Below are positions 7,883 through 16,257 of a DNA stretch of 35,531 bases, piece by piece (the first letter of the stretch is position 1; every line of letters starts with the position of its first letter). Origin of the DNA: Phycisphaerae bacterium (GTDB taxonomy: Bacteria; Planctomycetota; Phycisphaerae; Sedimentisphaerales; Anaerobacaceae); contig JAIPFM010000033.1 of assembly GCA_021736645.1 (NCBI GenBank), positions 1-35,531 of the forward strand, written 5' to 3'. The position numbers were made by a program, and so were the translations under genes. The notes beneath the pieces were generated by a model. It ran no database searches, was not told the DNA's origin, and worked only from the letters and a program-made list of their open reading frames with translations.

Positions 7883-8485
7883 GTGTACGACCTTCCAGCC
7901 ACCTTTTTAAACGTCCTGTTTGTGATGCGTCACGGCCACAGTGAGGCCAATGCCCAAGGGCTCATTATCAGTTCGCTTGACCAGGGGACTGTGGCCTACG
8001 GGCTGACATCGCAGGGCCGTGCGCAGGTGGCCCGGCACGTGGAAGCCTAGAAACAACAGAACCGTTTTGACAGAGTCGGTGAGATATTCTGCTCTCCTTT
8101 TTTACGCGCCTGTGACACGGCAGTCATTGCCTCAGAGGTACTTGAATGGCCCATTGCGGCACAGATCTCGGCGCTGAAGGAACGTGACTTTGGTGATCTG
8201 GACCAACTGAACGACACCCACTATGCCCAGGTTTGGGCTCAGGATGAACGCGATCCCACGCACAGACAATGGCGTGTCGAGTCCGTGTTCCAGGTACGCG
8301 ACCGAGTCCTTGGATGGCTGACCGCCCTGGCAGACCAGCACCAAGGTCAGCCCATACTGCTCATCACGCATGGTGACACCGCCTCTATTGGCCTGACGAC
8401 ATTACGGCACGGAGACCTCCGGCAGCATCGTGCCATCGGAACATTGTCAACGGCCCAGATTCAAACCTGCCTGGCCCGCACATAA
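7883..8485 (+). pseudogene. Histidine phosphatase (phosphoglycerate mutase-like), interrupted by one in-frame TAG
   Basis: A single frame from GTG 7883 to TAA 8485 encodes 200 codons of a complete histidine phosphatase except for one TAG at 8048-8050 (codon 56). Before it: LFVMRHGHSEANAQG with the catalytic RHG histidine; after it: IFCSPFLRACDTAV, ALKERDFGDLD and LLITHGDTA, which carries the second active-site histidine. The joined product has all expected motifs in order and no frameshift. The family removes phosphate from sugars or other metabolites (known). GTG lies 2 bases after the Nudix stop with AAAAGGG upstream. The break could be a real nonsense mutation (from CAG or TGG), a sequencing error, or readthrough; nearby genes end in TAG, so the codon is a normal stop here. 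Confidence 0.85.
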
Positions 8486-8690
8486 GGCCCGATAAAACTT
8501 GTCGTTGTTTTCGTGCCGTCAATCAACACAGGTCTATCAGGTGTTTCCTTGGATGTTTCCCGGGCGTTTCATTTCATATTGAAAATTCCATTCAATGGCG
8601 CGGGCATTCTTCCGATAACGAGTCTACCCTGTGCGTTGGAGAGAACAGACTGAATCACGCGCAGGAGTCGGAAAGGATTGGAGTTAGAAT

Positions 8691-10691
8691 ATGTGCGGTA
8701 TTGCAGGAATCATCGGATTGCAGTCGTCGCTGCCTCCAAATGCCATGGAGACCACGGGGCGCATGCTGAGCGTGCTGCGGCATCGCGGTCCGGATGAGTC
8801 AGGTTTGTATGTTGACTCGACCGCGGCCCTGGGGCAGGTGCGTTTGAGCATTATTGACCTGGCGGGCGGACACCAGCCCATTCATAATGAAGATCAGTCG
8901 AAATGGATCGTGTTCAATGGTGAGATATTTAACTACCGGGAACTCCGAGAGGACCTGATTCTCAGGGGACACAGATTTCAAACACAGACGGACACGGAAG
9001 TGATCGTACATCTATATGAGCAGTATGGCCCGGATTGCGTCCAGCATCTCAACGGCCAGTTTGCATTTGTCATCTGGGATAGCAGGCGACGCATCGCGTT
9101 TATGGCCAGAGATCGCGTAGGGATACGGCCCCTGCATTACACGATTCATCAGGGGCGTCTGATCTTCGCCTCAGAGATCAAATCCATATTGACGGACGGG
9201 TCAGTACCGCGTCGGCCGGATCCCATCGCATTGGACCAGATCTTTACATTCTGGGCCCCCTTGACGCCTCGGACTGCATTTGAAGGTATCTCGGAATTGC
9301 CGCCAGGGCATACGCTGACCTGTCGACCGGGACAGTCTCCGGAGATTCGTCGATATTGGCAAATTCCTCTATGTGAACCTCAAAATTGCATGACAGGCTC
9401 CGTGGAGGACCTTTGTGAGCAGATGCGCGACCTTCTGACAGATGCCGTGCGATTGCGGTTAAGGGCCGATGTGCCGGTGGGCACGTATCTCAGTGGTGGT
9501 CTGGACAGTTCGATTCTCACATCCATGGTGGTCAAGCAATTCAACAACCGGGTGCGCACCTTTGGTCTTCGGTTTGAAGAATCTGAATTTGACGAAACGC
9601 CGTATCAAAGCCAGATGGTGGCGGCCTTGCAGTGTCACCATAGTGAAATCCTGGTGTCCAATGATAAGATTGGCAGTCGTTTTCAAGAGGCCATATGGCA
9701 TATTGAAAAGCCGATGCTCAGGACATCACCCATCCCATTGATGTTCCTGTCCGGTCTGGTGCATGACCAGGGATTCAAGGTCGTGTTGTCCGGCGAAGGT
9801 GCCGATGAAGTGTTTGGTGGTTACAATATATTCCGCGAAGCCAAGATACGTCGATATTGGGCCAAGTCACCCGGTTCGTCCAGGCGAGCCTCTCTCATTG
9901 GGAGACTCTATCCCTACATCTTTACCGATACCCGCTCCAGACAGACCGTCCAGTCATTCTTTACCAGAGGTCTTGGGGAGGTGGATAATCCTCTGTATTC
10001 GCATCTGTTGCGCTGGGACAATACGCGCCGTTTGAGACAGTTCTTCTCAGACGATCTTTTGTCACAGATTGGGTCGTACGATCCCTATGCCGATTTGACC
10101 TCTCAACTTCCGGACACGTTTTATCATACCCACGATCTGTCCAAGGCGCAGTATCTTGAAATGACGGTTTTTATGAGTCAGTACCTCCTGTCCAGTCAAG
10201 GCGATCGCATGGCCATGGCCGGGTCAGTGGAGACACGGGTCCCATATCTGGACCACCGCGTGGTGGAATTCATGGCACGCGTGTCACCGCGTCACAAGAT
10301 TGCGGGGCTCAGGGAAAAGGCCCTGTTAAAACGCACGTTTGCCCATTTGTTGCCCCAGAATATCTGTCGCAGGAACAAGCATCCGTTTCGCGCGCCGATC
10401 AAGCAGGGCCTGCTCAACGATACACACAGAGGGTTCGTGCGTGACATGCTGACAGGGTCAGGCCTGGCGGATGCCGGTTTATTCAATCCACAAAAAGTGA
10501 CACGTCTGCTGGATCGAATGGAAAGCAGATTACATGCCAGTGAAACGGACAGCATGGCCCTGGCAGGCCTGTTGTCCACCCAGTCCGTGTACCAACAGTT
10601 TATGACCAGACCGCTTGACTGCCCCGATATGGAGGCAGGCGTCAGCCAAGTGACTGACAAAAGGCGTGGCATGCCAACGACAACTGCCTAG
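8691..10691 (+). CDS. AsnB-type glutamine amidotransferase (asparagine synthase family), polysaccharide-locus type
   Basis: 666 residues. The mature N-terminus MCGIAGIIG has Cys2, the class II glutaminase nucleophile; RHRGPDESG (30-38), VRLSIIDL (50-57) and NGEIFNYREL (76-85) complete that domain. The synthetase domain has the PP-loop SGGLDSS (268-274) and LSGEGADEVFGGY (366-378). The enzyme moves glutamine-derived ammonia to an acyl-adenylate to form an amide (known for the family). The pairing with an acyl ligase 17 bases downstream resembles amidotransferase/ligase pairs of exosortase-associated polysaccharide clusters, so a specialised substrate is more likely than aspartate (inference). 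ATG follows AAAGGATTGGAG. About 205 bases upstream hold no gene; a TTTCATATTGAAA palindrome lies at about 8573-8585. Confidence 0.9.
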   Translation: MCGIAGIIGLQSSLPPNAMETTGRMLSVLRHRGPDESGLYVDSTAALGQVRLSIIDLAGGHQPIHNEDQSKWIVFNGEIFNYRELREDLILRGHRFQTQTDTEVIVHLYEQYGPDCVQHLNGQFAFVIWDSRRRIAFMARDRVGIRPLHYTIHQGRLIFASEIKSILTDGSVPRRPDPIALDQIFTFWAPLTPRTAFEGISELPPGHTLTCRPGQSPEIRRYWQIPLCEPQNCMTGSVEDLCEQMRDLLTDAVRLRLRADVPVGTYLSGGLDSSILTSMVVKQFNNRVRTFGLRFEESEFDETPYQSQMVAALQCHHSEILVSNDKIGSRFQEAIWHIEKPMLRTSPIPLMFLSGLVHDQGFKVVLSGEGADEVFGGYNIFREAKIRRYWAKSPGSSRRASLIGRLYPYIFTDTRSRQTVQSFFTRGLGEVDNPLYSHLLRWDNTRRLRQFFSDDLLSQIGSYDPYADLTSQLPDTFYHTHDLSKAQYLEMTVFMSQYLLSSQGDRMAMAGSVETRVPYLDHRVVEFMARVSPRHKIAGLREKALLKRTFAHLLPQNICRRNKHPFRAPIKQGLLNDTHRGFVRDMLTGSGLADAGLFNPQKVTRLLDRMESRLHASETDSMALAGLLSTQSVYQQFMTRPLDCPDMEAGVSQVTDKRRGMPTTTA

Positions 10692-10708
10692 GAAAGCGAG
10701 AGTGCCGC

Positions 10709-12325
10709 ATGGCCGTGACATTTGACCCTATTTTAGTGCATGAGTGGCTGAGCCGTTCGGCCCAACACCATCCTGAAAAGGAAGCCCTGGTGTGCGGTCC
10801 TGAGCGATGGACATATGGCCGCCTTGATCAGGCTGTCAGTGCCATGGCGTATGGTTTGATGCTGGCTGGTTTGCGGCGTCATGACAGGGTGGTGACCTAC
10901 CTGGATAATACGTCTGAGAACGTGATCAGTCTGTATGGCACGCTCAAGGCGGGTGCTGTGGGCATCATTGCTCCAGGGACCATCAAGGCGCCAAAACTAC
11001 AATACATCCTCGAGGATTCGGACGCCCGATTTTTGATCTGTGACGTGACCAAGGCCCGTGAGGTCTGTTGTGTACTCGAAAAAGAGGCATTGGATCTTCA
11101 GGTGATCTGGGTGGGTGATCCCAAGCGAATCCCTGGATTAGAAGGGTTTTATGCACAAACCTGGGCCGATATGATGGCCTGTGCGGACTCTGTGGATCTC
11201 GATACCGTGACCTATCCCCGAATGATCGACGTGGATCTGGCCCTGTTAATCTACACCTCCGGTTCCACGGGCAGTCCCAAGGGGGTCATGTCCACGCACC
11301 ATAACGTGATCAGTGCTGCGCGGAGCATTATTCAGTATCTGGAAAACGATGAAAACGATCGTATTCTCAATGTGCTGCCCTTGTCATTTGACTATGGTCT
11401 GTATCAGATTATCATGACTTTTATGTTTGGCGGCACCATGTTTCTGGAACGGTCCTTCCTTTACCTGCACGCGATTCTTGAAAAGATTGACAAGGAACGG
11501 ATCACGGGCTTCCCCATTCAGCCGACCATCACGGCCATGCTTCTGCGACTGGAACACCTGGGGCAATATGACTTGCGTTCGGTCCGCTACATGACCAATA
11601 CCGGGGCAGCCCTGCCTCTGGAACACATTCAGGCCCTGAGATCGCTCTTTCCCTGGATCAGTCTGTATTCCATGTTCGGTCTGACGGAGTGCAAACGTGT
11701 GGGCTACCTGCCTCCCGAATTTCTGGACTCGCATCCCGATTCCGTGGGACAGGCCATGCCCAACTGTGAGGTGGCCGTGGTCGATGAAAACGGTCAGCCT
11801 GTGCCTCCCGGACAGATCGGCCAGTTGACGGTACGCGGCTCCAATGTGATGCAGGGGTATTGGCATGACGCTGTGTTGACGGAAAGGGCCTATCTGCCCG
11901 GTGACTATCCTGCTGATCGGACGCTGTTCTCAGGGGATTATTTCCACCAGGACGAACAGGGACTCCTGTATTTTGAAGGCCGAAGGGATGACATGATCAA
12001 GAGTCGCGGTGAACGTATCAATACCCTGGAAGTGGAGAAGATGCTGCTGACGATCCCTTCCATAACGGAAGCGGCTGTGGTGGGTGTGCCGGACGATCTG
12101 CTGGGCTATGTGATATGGGCCTTTGTGGTGCAAGCCGGTGACATGTCCCTGGATTCGCATCAGGTGATTCATGAATGCACCCGGATCATGGAGCCCGCGT
12201 CACTGCCCAGGCAGGTGACCACCCTGAGGACATTGCCCAGGAATTCCAATGGAAAAATTGACAAGAACGAATTAAAGAGGATCGCAGGTGAACTGTACAA
12301 ACCACTTGTCACTGGCCCTGCTTGA
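10709..12325 (+). CDS. AMP-forming acyl ligase (ANL superfamily), associated with the amidotransferase
   Basis: 538 residues covering the full adenylate-forming fold. Core motifs in order: LIYTSGSTGSPKGV (about 180-193, P-loop), YSMFGLTECKR (A5 region), LFSGDYFHQDEQG and GRRDDMIKSRGERI (A7/A8), and PRNSNGKIDKNEL with the catalytic Lys at about 516. It activates a carboxylic acid as an acyl-adenylate and probably loads it on CoA or a carrier protein in the cytoplasm (known chemistry, substrate unknown). No acyl-carrier-protein gene is found next to it, although such clusters often have one. It sits 17 bases after the amidotransferase stop and is followed by a strong terminator, so these two form a closed operon. 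Confidence 0.88.
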   Translation: MAVTFDPILVHEWLSRSAQHHPEKEALVCGPERWTYGRLDQAVSAMAYGLMLAGLRRHDRVVTYLDNTSENVISLYGTLKAGAVGIIAPGTIKAPKLQYILEDSDARFLICDVTKAREVCCVLEKEALDLQVIWVGDPKRIPGLEGFYAQTWADMMACADSVDLDTVTYPRMIDVDLALLIYTSGSTGSPKGVMSTHHNVISAARSIIQYLENDENDRILNVLPLSFDYGLYQIIMTFMFGGTMFLERSFLYLHAILEKIDKERITGFPIQPTITAMLLRLEHLGQYDLRSVRYMTNTGAALPLEHIQALRSLFPWISLYSMFGLTECKRVGYLPPEFLDSHPDSVGQAMPNCEVAVVDENGQPVPPGQIGQLTVRGSNVMQGYWHDAVLTERAYLPGDYPADRTLFSGDYFHQDEQGLLYFEGRRDDMIKSRGERINTLEVEKMLLTIPSITEAAVVGVPDDLLGYVIWAFVVQAGDMSLDSHQVIHECTRIMEPASLPRQVTTLRTLPRNSNGKIDKNELKRIAGELYKPLVTGPA

Positions 12326-12846
12326 ACTCAAGGCATAGAGTTCGTATAGATCATAGCGCATGATCCTTCTTCATTGAACTCGATCCGGTTTGGGTGGAAA
12401 AAGGGATTGGATGGTGGTTCCTGATTGGCAATACTCAAACCTCTAAGTATGGAGGTTTGAGTATTTTTTTGTTTCATGGACGCCAACAATCTCTCATGCC
12501 TCTGGGACGTCCCAAAATACTCAGTGTGACGCTTGGGCGGCAGGTGTGATATCGGGCCCATTCAAATAGAACATGATTGTCCTGCAGCACACAGTCTATT
12601 TCATCGCCCAGACCGATACATTATTTGGAACCCGGTGGAACTTTTCTCATGCCGGGCTGTCTCAAGTGATATGACATGTTTGTGCCGCACTTGCCACGAT
12701 CACGGAGGTTGTGCAAATGACTGACATGAACGGCCATGCAGAAGGAGTGGTTGGAAATAAGGGAGAGGGACCATGGGTGGGTCACATTGTGAGCCGTCTC
12801 ACAAGGGCACCTGAACACCCAGGAAGAGAAGAAGAGGAGAACCCCA
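12326..12846. other. Intergenic region with terminator and short leader frame
   Basis: About 520 bases between the ligase and the NAD-synthase-like gene. The first 110 bases hold the terminator described separately. From 12471 to 12703 nothing recognisable is seen; the promoter of the next gene is presumably here. From 12704 there is a textbook GGAGG followed by a short frame, and at 12829-12840 a purine-rich ribosome-binding site for the NAD-synthase-like gene. No acyl-carrier-protein motif (DSL) occurs in any frame. Confidence 0.5.
12430..12470 (+). terminator. Rho-independent terminator after the amidotransferase-ligase operon
   Basis: Perfect 14-base inverted repeat, AATACTCAAACCTC (12430-12443) and its complement (12452-12465), with an 8-base loop and a run of seven T ending at 12470. 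Confidence 0.93.
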
Positions 12847-12920
12847 ATGCACAACGCAAAGACCTTGTCGCAAGCTATGCTTGGACTGGATGTCGATCAG
12901 GAAATTCAGAGTATTTGTGA
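12717..12920 (+). CDS. Possible 67-residue leader or hypothetical peptide
   Basis: ATG at 12717 preceded by a perfect GGAGG (12704-12708) at 8 bases. The product is hydrophilic, with no domain, membrane segment or family that I recognise; the second half is charged (PGREEEENPNAQRKD). It overlaps the first 74 bases of the NAD-synthase-like gene in another frame, so most of its sequence may simply reflect that gene and its purine-rich ribosome-binding site. It could be a translated leader that influences the next gene, or a chance frame. Confidence 0.2.
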   Translation: MTDMNGHAEGVVGNKGEGPWVGHIVSRLTRAPEHPGREEEENPNAQRKDLVASYAWTGCRSGNSEYL

Positions 12921-13842
12921 GACACTGCGCCAGCAGGTAGGTCGTACATTTAGGAAACGCGGTGTGGTGGTGGCCCTGTCTGGCGGTATCGACAGCAGTC
13001 TGGTCGCGGCCCTGTGCGTCAAGGCGTTTGGCACTCAAAGAGTCTTTGGACTGCTCATGCCTGAGCGGGATTCCGCCAGCAATACACTGGACCTCAGCCG
13101 CCACATGGCCGAACATCTTGGTATTCATTATGAGGTGGAGGAAATTACCCCGATTCTGGAATCCGTGGGGTGTTATGCACGCCGGGATGAAGCCATTGCC
13201 AGTGTGATCCCTGAGTATACGTCTGACTATAAATGCAAGATCGTGCGCCCCCAGGTGAGTGAAAACAGCATGGTCAAGGTCTTCTCTGTGGTGGTTGAGT
13301 CACCCGAAGGTGTGCAGAGCAGCGCGAGATTGACGGCGTCTGCGTATCTGCAGATTGTCGCTGCCACGAATTTCAAGCAGCGCGTGCGAAAAATGCTGGA
13401 GTACTACCACGCAGACAGACTCAACTATGCAGTGACAGGCACGCCCAATCGCCAGGAATATGACCAGGGATTCTTTGTCAGGCTCGGGGATGGGGCCGCA
13501 GATGTCAAACCCATTGCCCATCTTTACAAGACCCAGGTTTATCAACTGGCCAGACATTTGGGTGTGCCTGAAGCCATTTGTATGCGTCCACCCACCACAG
13601 ATACCTATTCCATGGAACAGGACCAGGACGAGTTTTATTTTTCAGTTTCCTATAAAAAACTCGACGTGTGCCTGTATGGCCTCAACCACAATCTGCCCAT
13701 TGAAGAGGTGGCTCAGGCCGTGGATATGAGTGTTCCGCAGGCCCAGCAGGTCTATCAGGAGATCAAAAGCAAACGCAGGGCGACTGCCTACATGCATTTG
13801 TCACCCATGACGGCCCGGGAAATCCATGAGATTCGGCATTAA
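12847..13842 (+). CDS. NAD synthase-like ATP-pyrophosphatase (amide ligase) without glutaminase domain
   Basis: 331 residues. The PP-loop VVALSGGIDSSLVAAL (41-56) and the NadE-like stretch VTGTPNRQEYDQGF, LGDGAADVKPIAHLYKTQVY and RHLGVP identify the NAD synthase fold. The NH3-dependent enzyme converts deamido-NAD to NAD (known). Two features argue for a specialised paralogue: a larger middle region (about 120-190), and PPTTDTYSMEQDQDEFYF where housekeeping NadE has a PPTAxLWxGQTDE-like segment. Proximity to an AsnB-type amidotransferase, acyl ligase and glycosyltransferase suggests adenylation and amidation of a sugar- or lipid-linked carboxylate (inference). ATG follows GAGGAG at about 8 bases. 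It is a separate transcript from the ligase because of the intervening terminator. Confidence 0.83.
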   Translation: MHNAKTLSQAMLGLDVDQEIQSICETLRQQVGRTFRKRGVVVALSGGIDSSLVAALCVKAFGTQRVFGLLMPERDSASNTLDLSRHMAEHLGIHYEVEEITPILESVGCYARRDEAIASVIPEYTSDYKCKIVRPQVSENSMVKVFSVVVESPEGVQSSARLTASAYLQIVAATNFKQRVRKMLEYYHADRLNYAVTGTPNRQEYDQGFFVRLGDGAADVKPIAHLYKTQVYQLARHLGVPEAICMRPPTTDTYSMEQDQDEFYFSVSYKKLDVCLYGLNHNLPIEEVAQAVDMSVPQAQQVYQEIKSKRRATAYMHLSPMTAREIHEIRH

Positions 13843-13875
13843 AGTGTTGGGCCAAGCAGACGTGTCACGAAAACA

Positions 13876-15498
13876 CTACAGGGCCCTGCGAGGCGGGGTC
13901 ACACGCGAGAGCAGGTCATGCTTGAGCATCCAGGCCAGCATGTACTGGATTTTCCAGTGGGGTAGTGAGGGAATGCCGTGGAGCGTTTGGAGCGTTACAG
14001 GTTCCACAGCGGCCTTGACCAGGCTGATGACAGTCGGCCAATCCACGGCGTCTGCCATGCCTGACAGCAGGGGGTAGTGATGTTGGGTGTGGACCAGCAT
14101 GGTACTGAAATCCGTGGCCTTGACCTGCGTGTCCGGTGTGAGACAATCTGTGACATAGTGGCCAAAGGTGTCAAAGACTCGCATGGCCATGGGATCCGGA
14201 TGGGGCGCCACTGGTATGAAGTTGGCTTTCAGGTCGTGCCAGAGGACCTCAAGGCGTTTGATGATCGACGCGTGGGTGTAGTGAGTTTCAAAACGCTGCC
14301 GGGCAGCCTGGCCCATGCGCTCACGCTGACCCGCGTCGGAAAACAACCGGTCGAGCCCCCGAGTCAGGGCCGGAATATCGATGGCGGTCTGCTGGGCCAC
14401 AAGCCTGTGAAGTGTTCGATCGTCCACCAGGGGCCGAACCGTGTGCAAGATCTCAATCGGCGTCCAATAGGTCGGGATACGAATGCTTGAGTGTTCGTCA
14501 CAGAGTTCCCGGTATCCGTTAAAGTCCGAGACCAGCAGCGGCAGGCCTGCCTGCATGGCCTCGACCAGTGTCAGGCCGAAGGTCTCCTGGACATTGTCAG
14601 CGAGTGACACAAAAAAGTCTGCGGCGCTGAATAGATCCGATTTCGTGCTTTCCGACGGGTCCGTCACAAAGGTCACGTGGTCCGCGAGTCCCATCGCCCG
14701 GGTCCAGGCCCTCGTCATGTCCAGATACGAGGGTTCGTGCAGGGCACCTGCCAGCACGAGTCGTCTGGAAGGGTCTGCCTGAATCACGGGCTTGATCGCC
14801 TGGAGCAGAGGGAACAGGTCCATCTTGTCAAACTCGGAGAATCGCCCAAAGCACAGCGCGATCGTCTCCTGCCTATTCAAACCCAGTCGCTGACGGGCTT
14901 CAGTCCTGGTGGTGAATTGAATGCCCTGATCAATGCCCAGGGGGACGATTTCCAGTCTGGGCCGGGTGACAGGCAGGTTCATGTGAGAGGCCAGGGAGGT
15001 CAGGCTGTTTTGAACCACCTGCCTGCCGCATTGGGAGGAGCAGAGGATCGCGTCATGGGATGTGACGCCGCAGTGGAGCATCTCCAGGTATGCCGCCATA
15101 TGGCTCTGGTAGCTCACCGAATGGATAAAGGACGTGACAGGGACGGAGCAGTTCTGACTGTTTCTCAAACGGCACAGGGCATTGAACCATGTAATATGAT
15201 CGCTCTGATGAAACACGGTGTAATCGGTTTCGCTCAGGGCCTGGGGCAGATTCAGGCGATCCTGCAGACGAATCTTGGACGCGATGCCCAACTCGCTCAG
15301 GAATGAGCCATGGTGTTCCATGAACTGGCTGCGGTGGGCTGCATTGGACAAAAAGAAGTGATATTCGTCAAAGGTGCCATGACGCATCAGCGCCCTGAAG
15401 AAGTAGTAGTTCGCCATGTTGCGACCCACGCACGCCAGTCCGGCCCCGGGTGGAACATAATCGTCCAGACTGGCCCAAATCCTTTTCTTCAATGTCAT
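13876..15498 (-). CDS. GT4-family glycosyltransferase
   Basis: 540 residues from the ATG at 15498, which has AAGGAAGG at 8 bases upstream; a GTG three codons earlier is less likely. GT-B fold: the N-terminal half includes GAGLACVGRNMANYYFFRAL, and the C-terminal donor-binding half has CFGRFSEFDKMDL, RRLVLAGALHEPSY and ETFGLTLVEAMQAGLP, the E-x7-E motif of GT4 retaining transferases, followed by VSDFNGYREL. The last ~130 residues are not assigned. It transfers a nucleotide-sugar-derived residue to an acceptor at the cytoplasmic side (known for the family; substrate unknown). It converges on the NAD-synthase-like gene with only 33 bases between stops, which supports a shared polysaccharide-type locus but not co-transcription. 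Confidence 0.88.
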   Translation of the reverse strand: MTLKKRIWASLDDYVPPGAGLACVGRNMANYYFFRALMRHGTFDEYHFFLSNAAHRSQFMEHHGSFLSELGIASKIRLQDRLNLPQALSETDYTVFHQSDHITWFNALCRLRNSQNCSVPVTSFIHSVSYQSHMAAYLEMLHCGVTSHDAILCSSQCGRQVVQNSLTSLASHMNLPVTRPRLEIVPLGIDQGIQFTTRTEARQRLGLNRQETIALCFGRFSEFDKMDLFPLLQAIKPVIQADPSRRLVLAGALHEPSYLDMTRAWTRAMGLADHVTFVTDPSESTKSDLFSAADFFVSLADNVQETFGLTLVEAMQAGLPLLVSDFNGYRELCDEHSSIRIPTYWTPIEILHTVRPLVDDRTLHRLVAQQTAIDIPALTRGLDRLFSDAGQRERMGQAARQRFETHYTHASIIKRLEVLWHDLKANFIPVAPHPDPMAMRVFDTFGHYVTDCLTPDTQVKATDFSTMLVHTQHHYPLLSGMADAVDWPTVISLVKAAVEPVTLQTLHGIPSLPHWKIQYMLAWMLKHDLLSRVTPPRRAL

Positions 15499-15657
15499 GA
15501 CAAGCACCTTCCTTGAGAAATAATTCCAATTGTCAATATTAACAGGGCCGTTTATACTAAACCAATCCTAAAATGAACATTCAGACAAAAAATGGGCGTA
15601 TAGCCTGTTGAGTTGTGATTGATCCAGTAAGGTTATTTTTTAGAAATGGAGTGCAAT

Positions 15658-16224
15658 ATGAAACCATGGATTCCTGTTTTGAGTGTATTGATGATGCTTG
15701 TAGTGGCAGGGTGCGGGCCCAAGAAGAGTCTGACCCTGGAGGAACGCCGCCAGGTGGTGTTGGATATGGAAAAGGAGACGCTGGCCAGGCTCTATAAAGA
15801 ATCCCCGGAGGCCAAGGACAAGATAGCCAACAGTCCTGGCTATGGTGTGTTCACAAATGCCAATGTCAATGTCATTTTTGTGGCTGCTGGCGGAGGCTAT
15901 GGTGTGGTGGTGGATAATGCCACAGACGCACGCACGTACATGAAGATGGCTGAAGGCGGTGTGGGGCTCGGGCTGGGCGCCAAGGACTACAGGCAGATCA
16001 TGATTTACAAGACCAAAGCTGCCATGACCAAGTTCATTGAAAGTGGTTGGGGTGTGGGAGCCAATGCCGACGCTGCAGCCAAAACGTCCGGTGGCGGAGC
16101 TGAAGCCAGTGCCGAAGGGGACCTGAGCAGTGAGATTGAAGTGTACTCCATGACAGAAGCCGGGCTTGCCCTACAGGCCACAGTCAAGGGCACCAAATAC
16201 TGGAAGGACGACAGTTTGAACTAG
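15658..16224 (+). CDS. SYLF-domain (Ysc84-like) lipoprotein
   Basis: 188 residues from the ATG at 15658, chosen over 15646 because GGAG lies 6 bases before it and it gives a clean signal peptide. Residues 1-19 form a lipoprotein signal with lipobox VAGC (Cys19). A short helical stretch rich in charged residues (25-60) is followed by a SYLF-type core: NVIFVAAGGGYGVVVDN, EGGVGLGLGAKDYRQIMIY and the later AGLALQATVKGTKYW. SYLF domains bind lipids (known); in bacteria such proteins are exported with no settled role. It stands 33 bases before cydA, probably in the same transcript, hinting at a function at the membrane together with the oxidase (inference). Confidence 0.85.
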   Translation: MKPWIPVLSVLMMLVVAGCGPKKSLTLEERRQVVLDMEKETLARLYKESPEAKDKIANSPGYGVFTNANVNVIFVAAGGGYGVVVDNATDARTYMKMAEGGVGLGLGAKDYRQIMIYKTKAAMTKFIESGWGVGANADAAAKTSGGGAEASAEGDLSSEIEVYSMTEAGLALQATVKGTKYWKDDSLN

Positions 16225-16257
16225 TGTTGACAAAGCACTAGAAGGCAGGGGTTTCGC

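Noticed and set aside
8048..8050. TAG as a pyrrolysine codon
   Set aside because: Pyrrolysine is known from methylamine methyltransferases and needs the pyl genes; neither is seen, and several neighbouring genes end with TAG.
8594..8612. TGGCGCGGGCATTCTTC as a sigma-54 promoter before the amidotransferase gene
   Set aside because: The -24 GG is present but the invariant GC at -12 is replaced by CT at the required spacing, so the match is not good enough to call.
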